34,034 nt of DNA, taken from Chloroflexota bacterium (GTDB lineage: Bacteria > Chloroflexota > Anaerolineae > Anaerolineales > Anaerolineaceae). Below, in pieces: positions 16,416-24,353 of the stretch. The translations under genes were made by a program, and so were the position numbers. The stretch is from assembly GCA_012798065.1 (NCBI GenBank), contig JAAZNW010000074.1, positions 1 through 34,034 on the forward strand, read 5' to 3'. How positions within the stretch are numbered: position 1 is the stretch's first letter; each line of letters starts with the position of its first letter. The notes beneath the pieces are model-generated. The model searched no databases. It saw nothing but the letters and a program-made list of their open reading frames with translations, and was not told the origin of the DNA.

Positions 16416-17285
16416 TCAACCCGTTATTTTGACGAGGTTCCGTTTACTGAGCCATTCGTTTATTACGAGCGCGCCAATAACGATGCCGCCGCCAATGAGC
16501 AGCCGAGGGAGGTTGGCGCTTTCACCAAAGACGAGCAGCGAAACCGCCACGGCGAGGGGAATTTTAAGATCGTTGAAGACAGCCAGCGCGCCCGCGTTTA
16601 CCCGGCGCGCACCTATGTTCCAGAGGAAGAAAGCCACACCGGAGGCGACGACCCCCAGGTAAAGCAGGGTGAGACTCTGTTTCGAATGGAGTTCGAGGGT
16701 ATTGAATGGCGTGGTGAACAGCGTCGCCGCCGCAGTGATGACCGTTGCGCCCAGGTAAAGATAGCCAAATACATCCTGATCTTTTAACTCTGGATGCTGC
16801 GCCATCAACCTGCGGTAATAAATTTGCCCAAAAGCGTAACACAGGTTGGAAAGTTGGACCAGCAGAAACCCATTCCACACTGCGGGCGTTTGAATGGATT
16901 CCCATTCAATAATGGCGGTGCCTGCTACGGTGATCAATGCCACAGCCAAATGCAGCAGGTTAATATGTTTCATAAAGGCGTCATTGATCAGCGTGACGAA
17001 GATAGGGGTGAATATGGTGAACAGCGCGACTTCGTAAGCCTTGAGTGTTCTGAAGGCGGCCAGGTAGGCGATGTACATCATCCCAAATTGCACCAATCCG
17101 GTGAGCGCCAGTTTGATAGCGGTTTTTGTTTGAATTTTCTTCCACTTGATGAATGGAAGAAAAACCAGCGCGGCAATGAACAGGCGCGCGAAAGCCACGA
17201 AGTTAGAGTCAACCCCTGTCAGGTTGCCTTTAATTAATCCAAATGAAAAAGCCCAAATGACTGAAACAACCAGTAAGGTAAACAT
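16416..17285 (-). CDS. DMT-superfamily (EamA) transporter
   Basis: Membrane protein of 289 residues with about ten hydrophobic helices in two EamA-type repeats. The N-terminus SVIWAFSFGLIKG and the second repeat VASGVAFFLWNIGARRVNAG with a following PLAVAVSLLVFGE stretch are typical. Members export amino acids, nucleobases or other metabolites; the substrate here is unknown. ATG 17285 is preceded by AAGGAG, but 16 bases away, so spacing is unusual; no better in-frame start is seen except a CTG. It converges with pepT. Confidence 0.85.
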   Translation of the reverse strand: MFTLLVVSVIWAFSFGLIKGNLTGVDSNFVAFARLFIAALVFLPFIKWKKIQTKTAIKLALTGLVQFGMMYIAYLAAFRTLKAYEVALFTIFTPIFVTLINDAFMKHINLLHLAVALITVAGTAIIEWESIQTPAVWNGFLLVQLSNLCYAFGQIYYRRLMAQHPELKDQDVFGYLYLGATVITAAATLFTTPFNTLELHSKQSLTLLYLGVVASGVAFFLWNIGARRVNAGALAVFNDLKIPLAVAVSLLVFGESANLPRLLIGGGIVIGALVINEWLSKRNLVKITG

Positions 17286-17472
17286 CAGATTATTCCAGAT
17301 TCTCCTTTTTTATCGCGGCAATCATAACACATTCATGAACCAGCCTATACCGAGTTTTTTACTTCGGAACTGTCAGCAGAAGAAAGCGTAACTTCCAATA
17401 TCTGCCCTCTAGTTTCCTTTAAGGGATGGGAAGAATACAAAATTCCCTGCTGAGAAGCATCACCGGGGATGA

Positions 17473-17500
17473 AAAAGAACTGGCATCAGCCAGTTCTTTT
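17473..17500 (-). terminator. Bidirectional-type intrinsic terminator after the cyoE-linked operon
   Basis: AAAAGAACTGGC (17473-17484) pairs with GCCAGTTCTTTT (17489-17500) around ATCA, a 12-bp stem with A and T tracts on both sides. On the minus strand it lies 26 bases after the stop of the gene at 17526. Confidence 0.85.
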
Positions 17501-17525
17501 GTTCTGAAAAAGGGAGAGGATGAGG

Positions 17526-18209
17526 TTACCTGAGCGTGTCTACTTTGCGCTTCATGGGAGCAAGCACCAGGACGCTGCTGAGAATGAGCCCGATACCCAG
17601 CAACACCAGCCCGCTGCCGACAATCGTCATGCTGGTGTTAAACGCGTCGGCGTAGTTTACTCCGCCCCATGTGTGGGTTGGTGCCATGAAGAACTGGATG
17701 GTCAGGCACAGCGCTCCGGCGACGATGGCCGCGGCTCCGCTGGATCTCTTTCCTTCTTTACGCGGCGCTTTGCTGTAATCTACCCCGTTCCAGATGGCTG
17801 GAATACGGAAGACGAGGAAAATGACCAGGGTCAACACAGTGATGTACACGATGCCATCCACTGGCATTGATGAACCCCTCAGCATGCGCGAGGTGATCAT
17901 ATGAACCACCCCCACAACCAGGCCTGCGACCAGCGCGATCAGCGCCGCTTTGTAAGCGCCCTGTCGTCCTTTTGCCAGCAATACCACTGCCCTGATGCCC
18001 AACACCCCGATGGCGATGGTCAACAATACATAGAGGATGTAGAGCCATTGCATTGGCGCGATCTTTGCCATGCTCGGTCCCCAGTTATTGGGCAGAAACG
18101 CCACGCAGGAGGTGCCCACGCCAGCCAATACGGTGACCGCAGCCGTGAGCGCCATAAACAAAATGCCGATGAATCTTAATGTTTTTGAAATGCCACTTTC
18201 AGGTTTCAT
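17526..18209 (-). CDS. Unknown six-helix membrane protein in the NorB-like operon
   Basis: Protein of 227 residues, not recognised. Hydrophobic helices are at about 9-37, 52-77, 85-109, 116-138, 158-178 and 193-217. The loop after helix 1 carries CVAFLPNNWGPSMAKIAP, and a basic loop lies at about 146-156. Start at ATG 18209 with AAAAGGAATTCCT upstream. It follows the heme O synthase-type gene by 23 bases and is the last gene before a strong terminator. This places it in the same transcript as the NorB-like protein. A role in heme-copper enzyme assembly or electron transfer is only a context inference. Confidence 0.6.
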   Translation of the reverse strand: MKPESGISKTLRFIGILFMALTAAVTVLAGVGTSCVAFLPNNWGPSMAKIAPMQWLYILYVLLTIAIGVLGIRAVVLLAKGRQGAYKAALIALVAGLVVGVVHMITSRMLRGSSMPVDGIVYITVLTLVIFLVFRIPAIWNGVDYSKAPRKEGKRSSGAAAIVAGALCLTIQFFMAPTHTWGGVNYADAFNTSMTIVGSGLVLLGIGLILSSVLVLAPMKRKVDTLR

Positions 18210-18232
18210 AGGAATTCCTTTTCAAAAAAAGA

Positions 18233-19084
18233 TTAGAATGCCAGCAACACCATGGATGCCAGCATATATACCGAAGCGTATTTGAACAAATGAAAATTGA
18301 GCCTGGAGTTTGGTTTAAAGAGCATTAAAACGGCCATCACCAGTAGCCCTCCAGAAAGGATGCCCAGCACCTGCAGCGCGCCCTGCTTCACTCCAACCAT
18401 TACTGCCGCGGTGCCGATTAACCCAGCGGCGACCAGGCTGGCAAGGGCGACGATGCGGCGGGTTACTTTTTCTCCGTAGGTGGAAGGGAAAGTTGGAATG
18501 CGCGCTTTGTCGTAATCCTGCTGGTAGCGCATACTGAAGGTGAGGATGTGAGTTGGAATCCAGAACAGTATGGCCAGCGCCAACAGGATGCCAATCAAAT
18601 CTACTTGACCCATGCCCAACGCCCGTCCAGCCAGGATGGGCATGCCCCCGGCGATACCACCCCAAACGACCGACCAACAGGTGCGGCGTTTTAACAGGAT
18701 GGTGTAAACGATAACGTCAAAAAAGATGCCGGCGAATATTAACAGCCCATACAAAGGCGAAAGCGCTGCAGCCAGTATGACTCCCGCGGCAGAAAGACCC
18801 AGCCCAAGCCACAGGGCTTCTGACGGAGAGATCGTCCCACTGGCCAATGGGCGGTGATGGGTGCGGTTCATCACGCTGTCAATGTCGCGGTCATACCACA
18901 TGTTAAGTACGGTGCTGCCGCTGATAGAGAGCAGCAGGCTGGCAATCAACCCTGTCATCGTTGTCCAATGGGTAAATGGACAACGGGCGCTCATATAGCC
19001 TGCGATGCCGGTCACTGTAAGCAGCGCGGTTTGCAGGCTTTTAATGAGCGACCAGTAATGGTTGAATTTATGCAGCAATTTCAT
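18233..19084 (-). CDS. cyoE: Protoheme IX farnesyltransferase (heme O synthase), UbiA family
   Basis: Integral membrane prenyltransferase of 283 residues. It has the CyoE/CtaB active-site motif NMWYDRDIDSVMNRTHHRPL (about 62-81, with the DxxxD metal-binding aspartates) and the second motif YQQDYDKARIPTFP. Such enzymes attach a farnesyl chain to heme b, giving heme O for oxidases. The start is ATG 19084, with GGAG of the preceding stop region nine bases upstream; a TTG directly before it would add one residue. It follows the pseudo-FGE lipoprotein gene by six bases. Its place beside a heme-copper-like protein suggests that protein uses heme O or a derivative. Confidence 0.9.
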   Translation of the reverse strand: MKLLHKFNHYWSLIKSLQTALLTVTGIAGYMSARCPFTHWTTMTGLIASLLLSISGSTVLNMWYDRDIDSVMNRTHHRPLASGTISPSEALWLGLGLSAAGVILAAALSPLYGLLIFAGIFFDVIVYTILLKRRTCWSVVWGGIAGGMPILAGRALGMGQVDLIGILLALAILFWIPTHILTFSMRYQQDYDKARIPTFPSTYGEKVTRRIVALASLVAAGLIGTAAVMVGVKQGALQVLGILSGGLLVMAVLMLFKPNSRLNFHLFKYASVYMLASMVLLAF

Positions 19085-19090
19085 CAATCT

Positions 19091-19996
19091 TTACTCCACA
19101 TCGCGCACACAACGAAAACCGGTTCCCGGGCTGGTGAATGTTGGCGTGGCATTGTTCATTGACCAGACGCGCAGGTTGTTTTCGTACATATCCTTACTGC
19201 CGCCGCGCATGTAGCGGTAATGCTGAGCGTCATACACATTGGCTGTCCACTGCCAGACGTTGCCGGCCATATCGTAAACGCCATAGGGGCTGGCGGAATC
19301 CAGCGTGGTGTAGTGATTATACGTCTTCCCGTTGTAAAAACCAACAGGAGTTGTGCGGGAACCGAAGGTAGCCATGTTTTCAAAAGGATCGCGGCTGAAG
19401 TAGAAGTTCGCGTTGTTGCGCGCAATTTCTTCGCCCCAGGGATAAGCCCGGCCATCTGTGCCGCGCGCCGCCTTTTCCCATTCCAGCTCGGTGGGCAAGC
19501 GCCAGCCATTGAACTCACAATAAGATTTGGCGCCAAACCACGAAACCATAGTCATCGGGTGGTTTTCCCATCCTGGTTTCACAGTGAAACTGTTTCCGTC
19601 ATAAGAGAGGCGCAGGAAAGGGTCATCCAGGGGGATGTGAATGTAACTGCCTGCCTTGATTTCTTCCTCATGTCGCCCGCCAGCGAAAGCATCTCCAGGA
19701 TAGTAACCTTCCACCTGGTTGCCATTGACCTGAATATAGTCAGCAGCGAGTGCTTCGTTTAAGTAAGCAGCATATTGAGCGTTGGTCACCGGGGTAACCA
19801 TAATCTCGTACGCGTGATCGATCGTGGTTTCCTTTTTGAATTGTCCTTGCAAAAACTCACCTGCTGGTATCTCCACCCATTGCTCGCTGTCCATTCCAGT
19901 ATCGAACACCGGTGGCGCAGCCTGAAAATCTACTGGCTGGCAGGCGGTGAGGGCGAAAAGCAGGAAAAGGGACATGGTGATGATCGATTTTTTCAT
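19091..19996 (-). CDS. Lipoprotein with SUMF1/formylglycine-generating-enzyme-like domain (probably non-catalytic)
   Basis: Lipoprotein of 301 residues with lipobox LTAC (cysteine 19). The rest is an FGE/SUMF1 fold: WVEIPAGEFLQG, TPVTNAQYAAYL, GWRLPTELEWEKAARG, YPWGEE, MAGNVWQWTAN, RGGS and the terminal GFRCVRD. The two catalytic cysteines expected shortly after RGGS in genuine FGE are absent (the sequence continues KDMYENNLRVWS). It is therefore unlikely to make formylglycine. Similar domains (NirV) occur beside denitrification genes. Translation starts at ATG 19996, overlapping the NorB-like gene stop as TAATG behind a strong GGAGGAGG, so the two products are coupled. Confidence 0.85.
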   Translation of the reverse strand: MKKSIITMSLFLLFALTACQPVDFQAAPPVFDTGMDSEQWVEIPAGEFLQGQFKKETTIDHAYEIMVTPVTNAQYAAYLNEALAADYIQVNGNQVEGYYPGDAFAGGRHEEEIKAGSYIHIPLDDPFLRLSYDGNSFTVKPGWENHPMTMVSWFGAKSYCEFNGWRLPTELEWEKAARGTDGRAYPWGEEIARNNANFYFSRDPFENMATFGSRTTPVGFYNGKTYNHYTTLDSASPYGVYDMAGNVWQWTANVYDAQHYRYMRGGSKDMYENNLRVWSMNNATPTFTSPGTGFRCVRDVE

Positions 19997-21477
19997 TATT
20001 GCACCTCCTCCTTTTTGGCCAATCGGTGGGTCGTTTCTTCTTGCCACCTGCCTTTCTTTTTAAACAGGTCAGTTAGCCGCCACACCATCAAGGCGGCCAG
20101 CGCCAGCAATAACACGATTACGCCAATATCCCCGGCTAACACAGCGCGGTTGACCAGCGGCTGTTGCTCACCTTCGGTGATGAAAAGGCGCTTCATCTCG
20201 TAAACGGTGACGGCGGCAAAGGCCACGTCTGAAAAGATAATGACCGCCCAACCGAACCACTTTCGCGCTTTCCCCTTCAACCCCGCCAGGTCTGCGTAAT
20301 AGAGAAGCAGGATGGTGGCGGTAAGGGTGGCGAGGATATGCCAGTGACCGGTCAGGATCGAGCGCTCGTCCATAAATTGCCATTTGCGGAAAATTTCATC
20401 CAGCTTCACCGCGGTGAAAATACCCACGCCGCTGACGGTGAAGTTCATGAACACCATTTGCCAGGTAGGACCAAAACGCACCGGGTCTCTCAGCAGCGCA
20501 GCGACGCCCTGGAAGAAGTTGCCTTTGCGGATGCCTTTTTCATCCAGCCCGCTGCGGATGATCTTTTTCCACGAATCGATCACCAGGAAGAGCGCCCCGA
20601 GCATGGCCACGGTTGAACCGCCATAGATGATGAAATGCGCGATTTCTTCGAACTGAACCACCAGCCAGGTGCCAAGTGAGAGCACGAAAGCGCCCACGAT
20701 ATAAAGCGGCATGGCCAGTTTCTGCCACATTCCTTTGAAATCCATCCACCTGCCGATGATGAGCGCGCACATGATGGCGATGAGCGCCAGCATGATATGC
20801 AGGTGACCGATGATGGAAAGGTCCAGCGCGGTTTTATGAGGATCGCGCACCACATTTTCGGCCAGGAAGGTTTCAAAACCGTTTCCATAGAAAGACCCAG
20901 GCACAGCGCCAAAAATCGCCGAAATCAAGGTAGTGAGCGAGACCATGAAGAAGGCAATACGCTCCATATCGTAACCTTTTTTTGTTTGAGCGTAGTCTTT
21001 ATCCTTCAGGCGGTATTCGTCTCTCCAGGGCCACAACGCCACCAGCAGCAAGCATCCCGCAAAGAAAATAAGCGACAGACCGGCGATGTAGATGCCGTGC
21101 AGCACCCAGTTATGCCCCCAATAAGCAAAGGGCAGCCCGCCAAACATCACCATCAGGTAGCCGACGGTAACCGTGGTGTTGATTGGCAGACGGTGGTTGT
21201 CTTTCATTTTCAATAAATCAGTGATCATGTAAACTTCCACGGCGATGGCGATCATTGCCAGCGAGTGGTAGAGGATCACCAATCTGCCTTCGCGCTCGGC
21301 AGGTTCCAGGTTGATGTTCAACGCGCGCACCACAACATCCTTGATGCCGTAATCAGCCATCGGGCCTGAGAGCAAGCCAAAGAATGCGGAGCCGAGAGCG
21401 GCGAACGCGATTGCCACTAAGATCAACCCTTTGGTGGAGCGGAAGAGGAACTGATATCGTTTATTGAGCCATTGCAT
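19996..21477 (-). CDS. NorB/heme-copper-oxidase subunit I-like membrane protein, divergent
   Basis: Protein of 493 residues with about 12 hydrophobic helices. Membrane histidines are H71 (helix 2), H225 and H227 (helix 6, IIGHLHIML), H281 (AHFIIYGG) and H378/H380 (helix 10, TGHWHILA). This order and spacing resemble NorB and oxidase subunit I: helix II His, helix VI His, helix VII His-His, helix X HxH. The helix 9-10 stretch WQMVFMNFTVSG to GHWHILA is also NorB-like. The usual His-His pair is replaced by His-Phe with E277/E278 nearby, so the active-site metal would be bound differently. ATG 21477 has GGGAGAA upstream. It is first in an operon controlled by an FNR-type box. No cytochrome c subunit is encoded beside it. 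Assignment to the superfamily is probable, the reaction unknown. Confidence 0.65.
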   Translation of the reverse strand: MQWLNKRYQFLFRSTKGLILVAIAFAALGSAFFGLLSGPMADYGIKDVVVRALNINLEPAEREGRLVILYHSLAMIAIAVEVYMITDLLKMKDNHRLPINTTVTVGYLMVMFGGLPFAYWGHNWVLHGIYIAGLSLIFFAGCLLLVALWPWRDEYRLKDKDYAQTKKGYDMERIAFFMVSLTTLISAIFGAVPGSFYGNGFETFLAENVVRDPHKTALDLSIIGHLHIMLALIAIMCALIIGRWMDFKGMWQKLAMPLYIVGAFVLSLGTWLVVQFEEIAHFIIYGGSTVAMLGALFLVIDSWKKIIRSGLDEKGIRKGNFFQGVAALLRDPVRFGPTWQMVFMNFTVSGVGIFTAVKLDEIFRKWQFMDERSILTGHWHILATLTATILLLYYADLAGLKGKARKWFGWAVIIFSDVAFAAVTVYEMKRLFITEGEQQPLVNRAVLAGDIGVIVLLLALAALMVWRLTDLFKKKGRWQEETTHRLAKKEEVQ

Positions 21478-21512
21478 TTTACTTCTCCCGTGTTTGTGAT
21501 TAACCACTACAC

Positions 21513-21565
21513 AATATAACATACCCGGCGGGGATAAGTCATTGACATTAATCAAAAAGACTTAT
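21513..21565 (-). promoter_or_regulatory. FNR/DNR-type promoter of the NorB-like operon
   Basis: TTGACATTAATCAA (21542-21555) is an FNR-type dyad (TTGAT-N4-ATCAA) with one mismatch. On the minus strand TATATT (21518-21513) serves as -10, predicting a start near 21506. This puts the dyad centre about 42 bases upstream, the class II activator position. The box is flanked by a 7-base inverted repeat, ATAAGTC (21534-21540) and GACTTAT (21559-21565), centred within one base of it. Confidence 0.7.
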
Positions 21566-21588
21566 GACAAACAGCGGCGCCGCGATGC

Positions 21589-22275
21589 TTATAAATCGAT
21601 TTTTGCCAGTTCCTGCAGGTGCCTGGGGTCCAGAATTTCAATTTCCGTTCGGTTTGCTCGCAGCACCCCGGCGGATTTGAAAACTTTCAACGTGCGGCTT
21701 ACTGCTTCAGGAGAAGTGATAATACGGGCGGCGATTGTGTGAATGGGGTTTTCCATGCGGTTGATGGATCGTCGACCGTTCTCGCTGAGAGAAATCAAGT
21801 GCTTGGCCATGCGCGCCTGAACTGTACGGAACGAAAGGTCGTCATAATGTGTGAGCAACAGGCGGTTGCGCCGTGCCAACACGCCAAGCAAACTGATGCC
21901 AATTTGCGGGTATTGCCTCAGCAATTGTTGAAAAGGGAGATAACCGATACGCCATAAGCGGATATCGGTGTGCGCGTATGCGCTTACCGGGTTCGGGCCT
22001 CCGTCAAGAGCGGATACTTCATTGAACATGATGACGGGCTCGAGCGTGTTGAGAATGCCTTCTTTTCCCTCTGGGCCAAGCTTGCTCAAATTGACCTGTC
22101 CATTGAGAAGAACGAACATTCCCGCGGACTCATCGCCTTCGTGGAAAACGAATGCGCCTTTCACATACTGCCGTATTTCTCCGCTGGCGATGATCTGTTC
22201 TACACCGCTCAACGGTATTTCGCTGAAATGGGTAATTTTCTTTAACCGCTCTGCCAGCTCGCGTGTTTCACTCAT
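21589..22275 (-). CDS. Crp/Fnr family transcription regulator, cysteine-free (DNR-like)
   Basis: Regulator of 228 residues. The N-terminal cyclic-nucleotide-binding-type domain spans about 15-130 (GAFVFHEGDESAGMFVLLNG). A long dimerisation helix follows (about 125-150). The C-terminal winged helix contains SPEAVSRTLKVFKSAGVL. The recognition helix ExxSR pattern (EAVSR) is that of FNR-class proteins which bind TTGAT half-sites. The protein has no cysteine at all, so it cannot hold an iron-sulfur cluster; a heme/NO-sensing DNR-type mode is more likely (inference). Start ATG 22275 lies six bases after a TATAAT, probably leaderless. It probably controls the operon downstream through the adjacent FNR-type box. 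Confidence 0.9.
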   Translation of the reverse strand: MSETRELAERLKKITHFSEIPLSGVEQIIASGEIRQYVKGAFVFHEGDESAGMFVLLNGQVNLSKLGPEGKEGILNTLEPVIMFNEVSALDGGPNPVSAYAHTDIRLWRIGYLPFQQLLRQYPQIGISLLGVLARRNRLLLTHYDDLSFRTVQARMAKHLISLSENGRRSINRMENPIHTIAARIITSPEAVSRTLKVFKSAGVLRANRTEIEILDPRHLQELAKIDL

Positions 22276-22281
22276 AGGTCA

Positions 22282-22287
22282 ATTATA
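22282..22287 (-). promoter_or_regulatory. -10 box of the leaderless Crp/Fnr-family gene
   Basis: TATAAT on the minus strand (22287-22282) ends six bases before the ATG at 22275, with no Shine-Dalgarno sequence between. No strong -35 is seen. Confidence 0.55.
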
Positions 22288-22331
22288 TACATTGTGCGGA
22301 TAAAAATTGGTTTTTATGGTTTAATGCAGTG

Positions 22332-23732
22332 ATGACATCTTTCACATTTGAAAAATTCATTGCCAGCTACCCCGGGTACACCGATACTTCATACCTCGAC
22401 CGGCTGCGTGAACTCGATTATAAACGCCTGGAACGCGAAAAACAAGTTTACCTGGATTACACCGGTGGCGGGTTATACGCGGATTCACAGGTGATAAAGC
22501 ACCAACGCATGCTCCTGGAAGGCGTTTATGGCAACCCGCATTCTTCAAACCCCACATCTAGCACCTCAACAGCCCTGGTGGAGGATACTCGCGCGAGGGT
22601 ACTGCGTTTTTTCAACGCCTCGCCTGAAGATTACGTGGTGATTTTTACGGCGAACGCCAGCGGGGCTTTAAAACTGGTAGGAGAAGCCTATCCCTTCGGG
22701 CAGGATTGTTGTTACCTGCTGACTTTCGATAACCACAATTCAGTGAACGGTATCCGAGAATACGCGCTCGCTAAAGGAGCGCACGTGCGCTATCTCCCGG
22801 TGCTGCCGCCGCGTTTGCGCGCGGTTGAGGGCAAGCTGGATGAATACCTGGCGAACGCGCGCGGCTCATGCCACAATCTCTTCGCTTTTCCCGCCCAATC
22901 CAATTTTTCTTCCGTTCAACACCCGTTGGAGTGGATTGACAAAGCGCATGCCGCAGGCTGGGATGTGCTGCTGGACGCGGCGGCCTTTGCTCCGACCAAC
23001 AGGCTTGATCTCTCCAGGTGGCAGGCTGATTTTGTTCCTATTTCCTTTTATAAAATGTTTGGTTATCCAACTGGTGTGGGCGCGCTCATCGCGCGCCGCG
23101 CAGCGCTGAAGAAACTTCGGCGCCCATGGTTCGCCGGGGGTACCATCACTGTGGCGTCGGTGCAGGGAGAAAAGCATTACCTGGCAGACGCCCCTGCGGC
23201 GTTTGAAGATGGGACGCTGGATTATCTGAACATCCCGGCTGTAAAAATTGGGCTGGAGCACCTTGAATCCATTGGCATGGAATTGATCCATGAACGGGTG
23301 AAATGCCTGACAGGTTGGTTGCTGACCTGCATGAAAGACCTGCGCCATCGTAATGGAAAACCGCTGGTAAAAATCTACGGCCCTTCGGATACCAAGCAGC
23401 GCGGTGGCGCGGTGACGGTCAACTTCTTCAACCCGGAGGGGATGGTCATTGACCACCGCTGGATCGAGGAGAAAGCCAACGCCCGCAATATCTCCCTGCG
23501 CACCGGCTGTTTTTGCAACCCTGGTGCCGGCGAGCTCGCTCTGCATATCTCCTCTGAAGAATTATCTTCCTGCTTTAATCGTCCTGATCATGAACAACGC
23601 CTGACTTACGATGAATTTCGGCTTTGCCTCAACACCAAGGCTTCAGGAGCGGTGCGCATTTCTGTGGGGTTGGTAAGCAATTTCGCGGATGGGCAGCGGC
23701 TGCTTGATTTTCTCGCCACGCTGGTTGAATGA
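22332..23732 (+). CDS. MOCOS-like class V aminotransferase (cysteine desulfurase superfamily)
   Basis: PLP enzyme of 466 residues. It resembles the N-terminal domain of molybdenum-cofactor sulfurases (MOCOS/ABA3): VYLDYTGGGLY near residue 40, YGNPHSSN (66-73), FTANASGALKLVGEAYPF (105-122), NLFAFPAQSNFS (182-193), PLP aspartate D215 and the PLP lysine K241 in SFYKMFGYPTG. LRTGCFCNPGAGE supplies C393 and C395, a likely persulfide site. No MOSC domain is attached. It could mobilise sulfur from cysteine for a cofactor; the acceptor is unknown. ATG 22332 lacks a ribosome binding site, and TATGGT at 22315-22320 suggests a very short leader. It diverges from the Crp/Fnr gene. Confidence 0.85.
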   Translation: MTSFTFEKFIASYPGYTDTSYLDRLRELDYKRLEREKQVYLDYTGGGLYADSQVIKHQRMLLEGVYGNPHSSNPTSSTSTALVEDTRARVLRFFNASPEDYVVIFTANASGALKLVGEAYPFGQDCCYLLTFDNHNSVNGIREYALAKGAHVRYLPVLPPRLRAVEGKLDEYLANARGSCHNLFAFPAQSNFSSVQHPLEWIDKAHAAGWDVLLDAAAFAPTNRLDLSRWQADFVPISFYKMFGYPTGVGALIARRAALKKLRRPWFAGGTITVASVQGEKHYLADAPAAFEDGTLDYLNIPAVKIGLEHLESIGMELIHERVKCLTGWLLTCMKDLRHRNGKPLVKIYGPSDTKQRGGAVTVNFFNPEGMVIDHRWIEEKANARNISLRTGCFCNPGAGELALHISSEELSSCFNRPDHEQRLTYDEFRLCLNTKASGAVRISVGLVSNFADGQRLLDFLATLVE

Positions 23733-24298
23733 CGGATCGTATGGCCGCCCTTTCTCATTTTCTTTACCGTTTTTCCCGGGGATGGGTGGTGTTGCTCGGG
23801 TTTATTGTGTTCATCGGGTTTAGCACGCTCACCCTGCCAGGGCAAAATGCCATTGTAGATGAATACTCACAGGGCAGCGGCTCGCCTGACACCTCGCTTT
23901 TCTACAACGCGAAACAACTCTATCACATGGCTGAAGTGTATGGGCAGGAGGGAAGAACAGCGTATCTGAATGCCCGCTGGACTTTTGATGTGGCTTTCCC
24001 GTTCATCTACACCTTCTTCCTGGTCTCCGCTATCGGCTGGTTGCTCAATCAATCGCTGCCAGTGGGTTCAAGTTGGCGATTAATCAACCTCGTTCCATTG
24101 GCAGCCCTGGGGCTGGATTTTCTGGAGAATACAGCCACCAGTGTGGTCATGGCGCGTTATCCACACCACCGCTCGCTGGCTGAGTGGCTGGCGCCAGTTT
24201 TCACGTTGCTTAAATGGCTGCTTGTCGGTGGAAGCCTGGTTGTCTTGCTTGCTGCCATCTTTTTGGTCCTTCTCAGGCGAATAAAAAAGAACGCCTGA
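23729..24298 (+). CDS. Unknown four-helix membrane protein
   Basis: Protein of 189 residues, not recognised. Hydrophobic segments lie at about 17-36, 85-107, 116-135 and 153-183, and a hydrophilic extracytoplasmic-looking loop (about 38-80) contains YGQEGRTAYLNARW. The C-terminus is basic (LRRIKKNA). Its ATG overlaps the stop of the MOCOS-like gene as ATGA, so the two are translationally coupled and may act together. The last bases form part of the terminator used by the opposing gene. Confidence 0.7.
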   Translation: MTDRMAALSHFLYRFSRGWVVLLGFIVFIGFSTLTLPGQNAIVDEYSQGSGSPDTSLFYNAKQLYHMAEVYGQEGRTAYLNARWTFDVAFPFIYTFFLVSAIGWLLNQSLPVGSSWRLINLVPLAALGLDFLENTATSVVMARYPHHRSLAEWLAPVFTLLKWLLVGGSLVVLLAAIFLVLLRRIKKNA

Positions 24299-24305
24299 CC
24301 AGGCG
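24282..24305 (-). terminator. Terminator of the methyltransferase gene, inside the opposing gene's 3' end
   Basis: Minus strand: CGCCT-GGTC-AGGCG (24305-24292) followed by TTCTTTTTTA. It lies about 50 bases past the stop of the gene at 24354 and overlaps the last codons and stop of the plus-strand gene. Confidence 0.7.
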
Positions 24306-24353
24306 CCTGCTGAATTTATATAAATAAGGGTTTTTCTTGCGTAAACAGCCGGG

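Noticed and set aside
19091..19996. Active formylglycine-generating enzyme
   Set aside because: The catalytic cysteines are absent and the protein is a lipoprotein.
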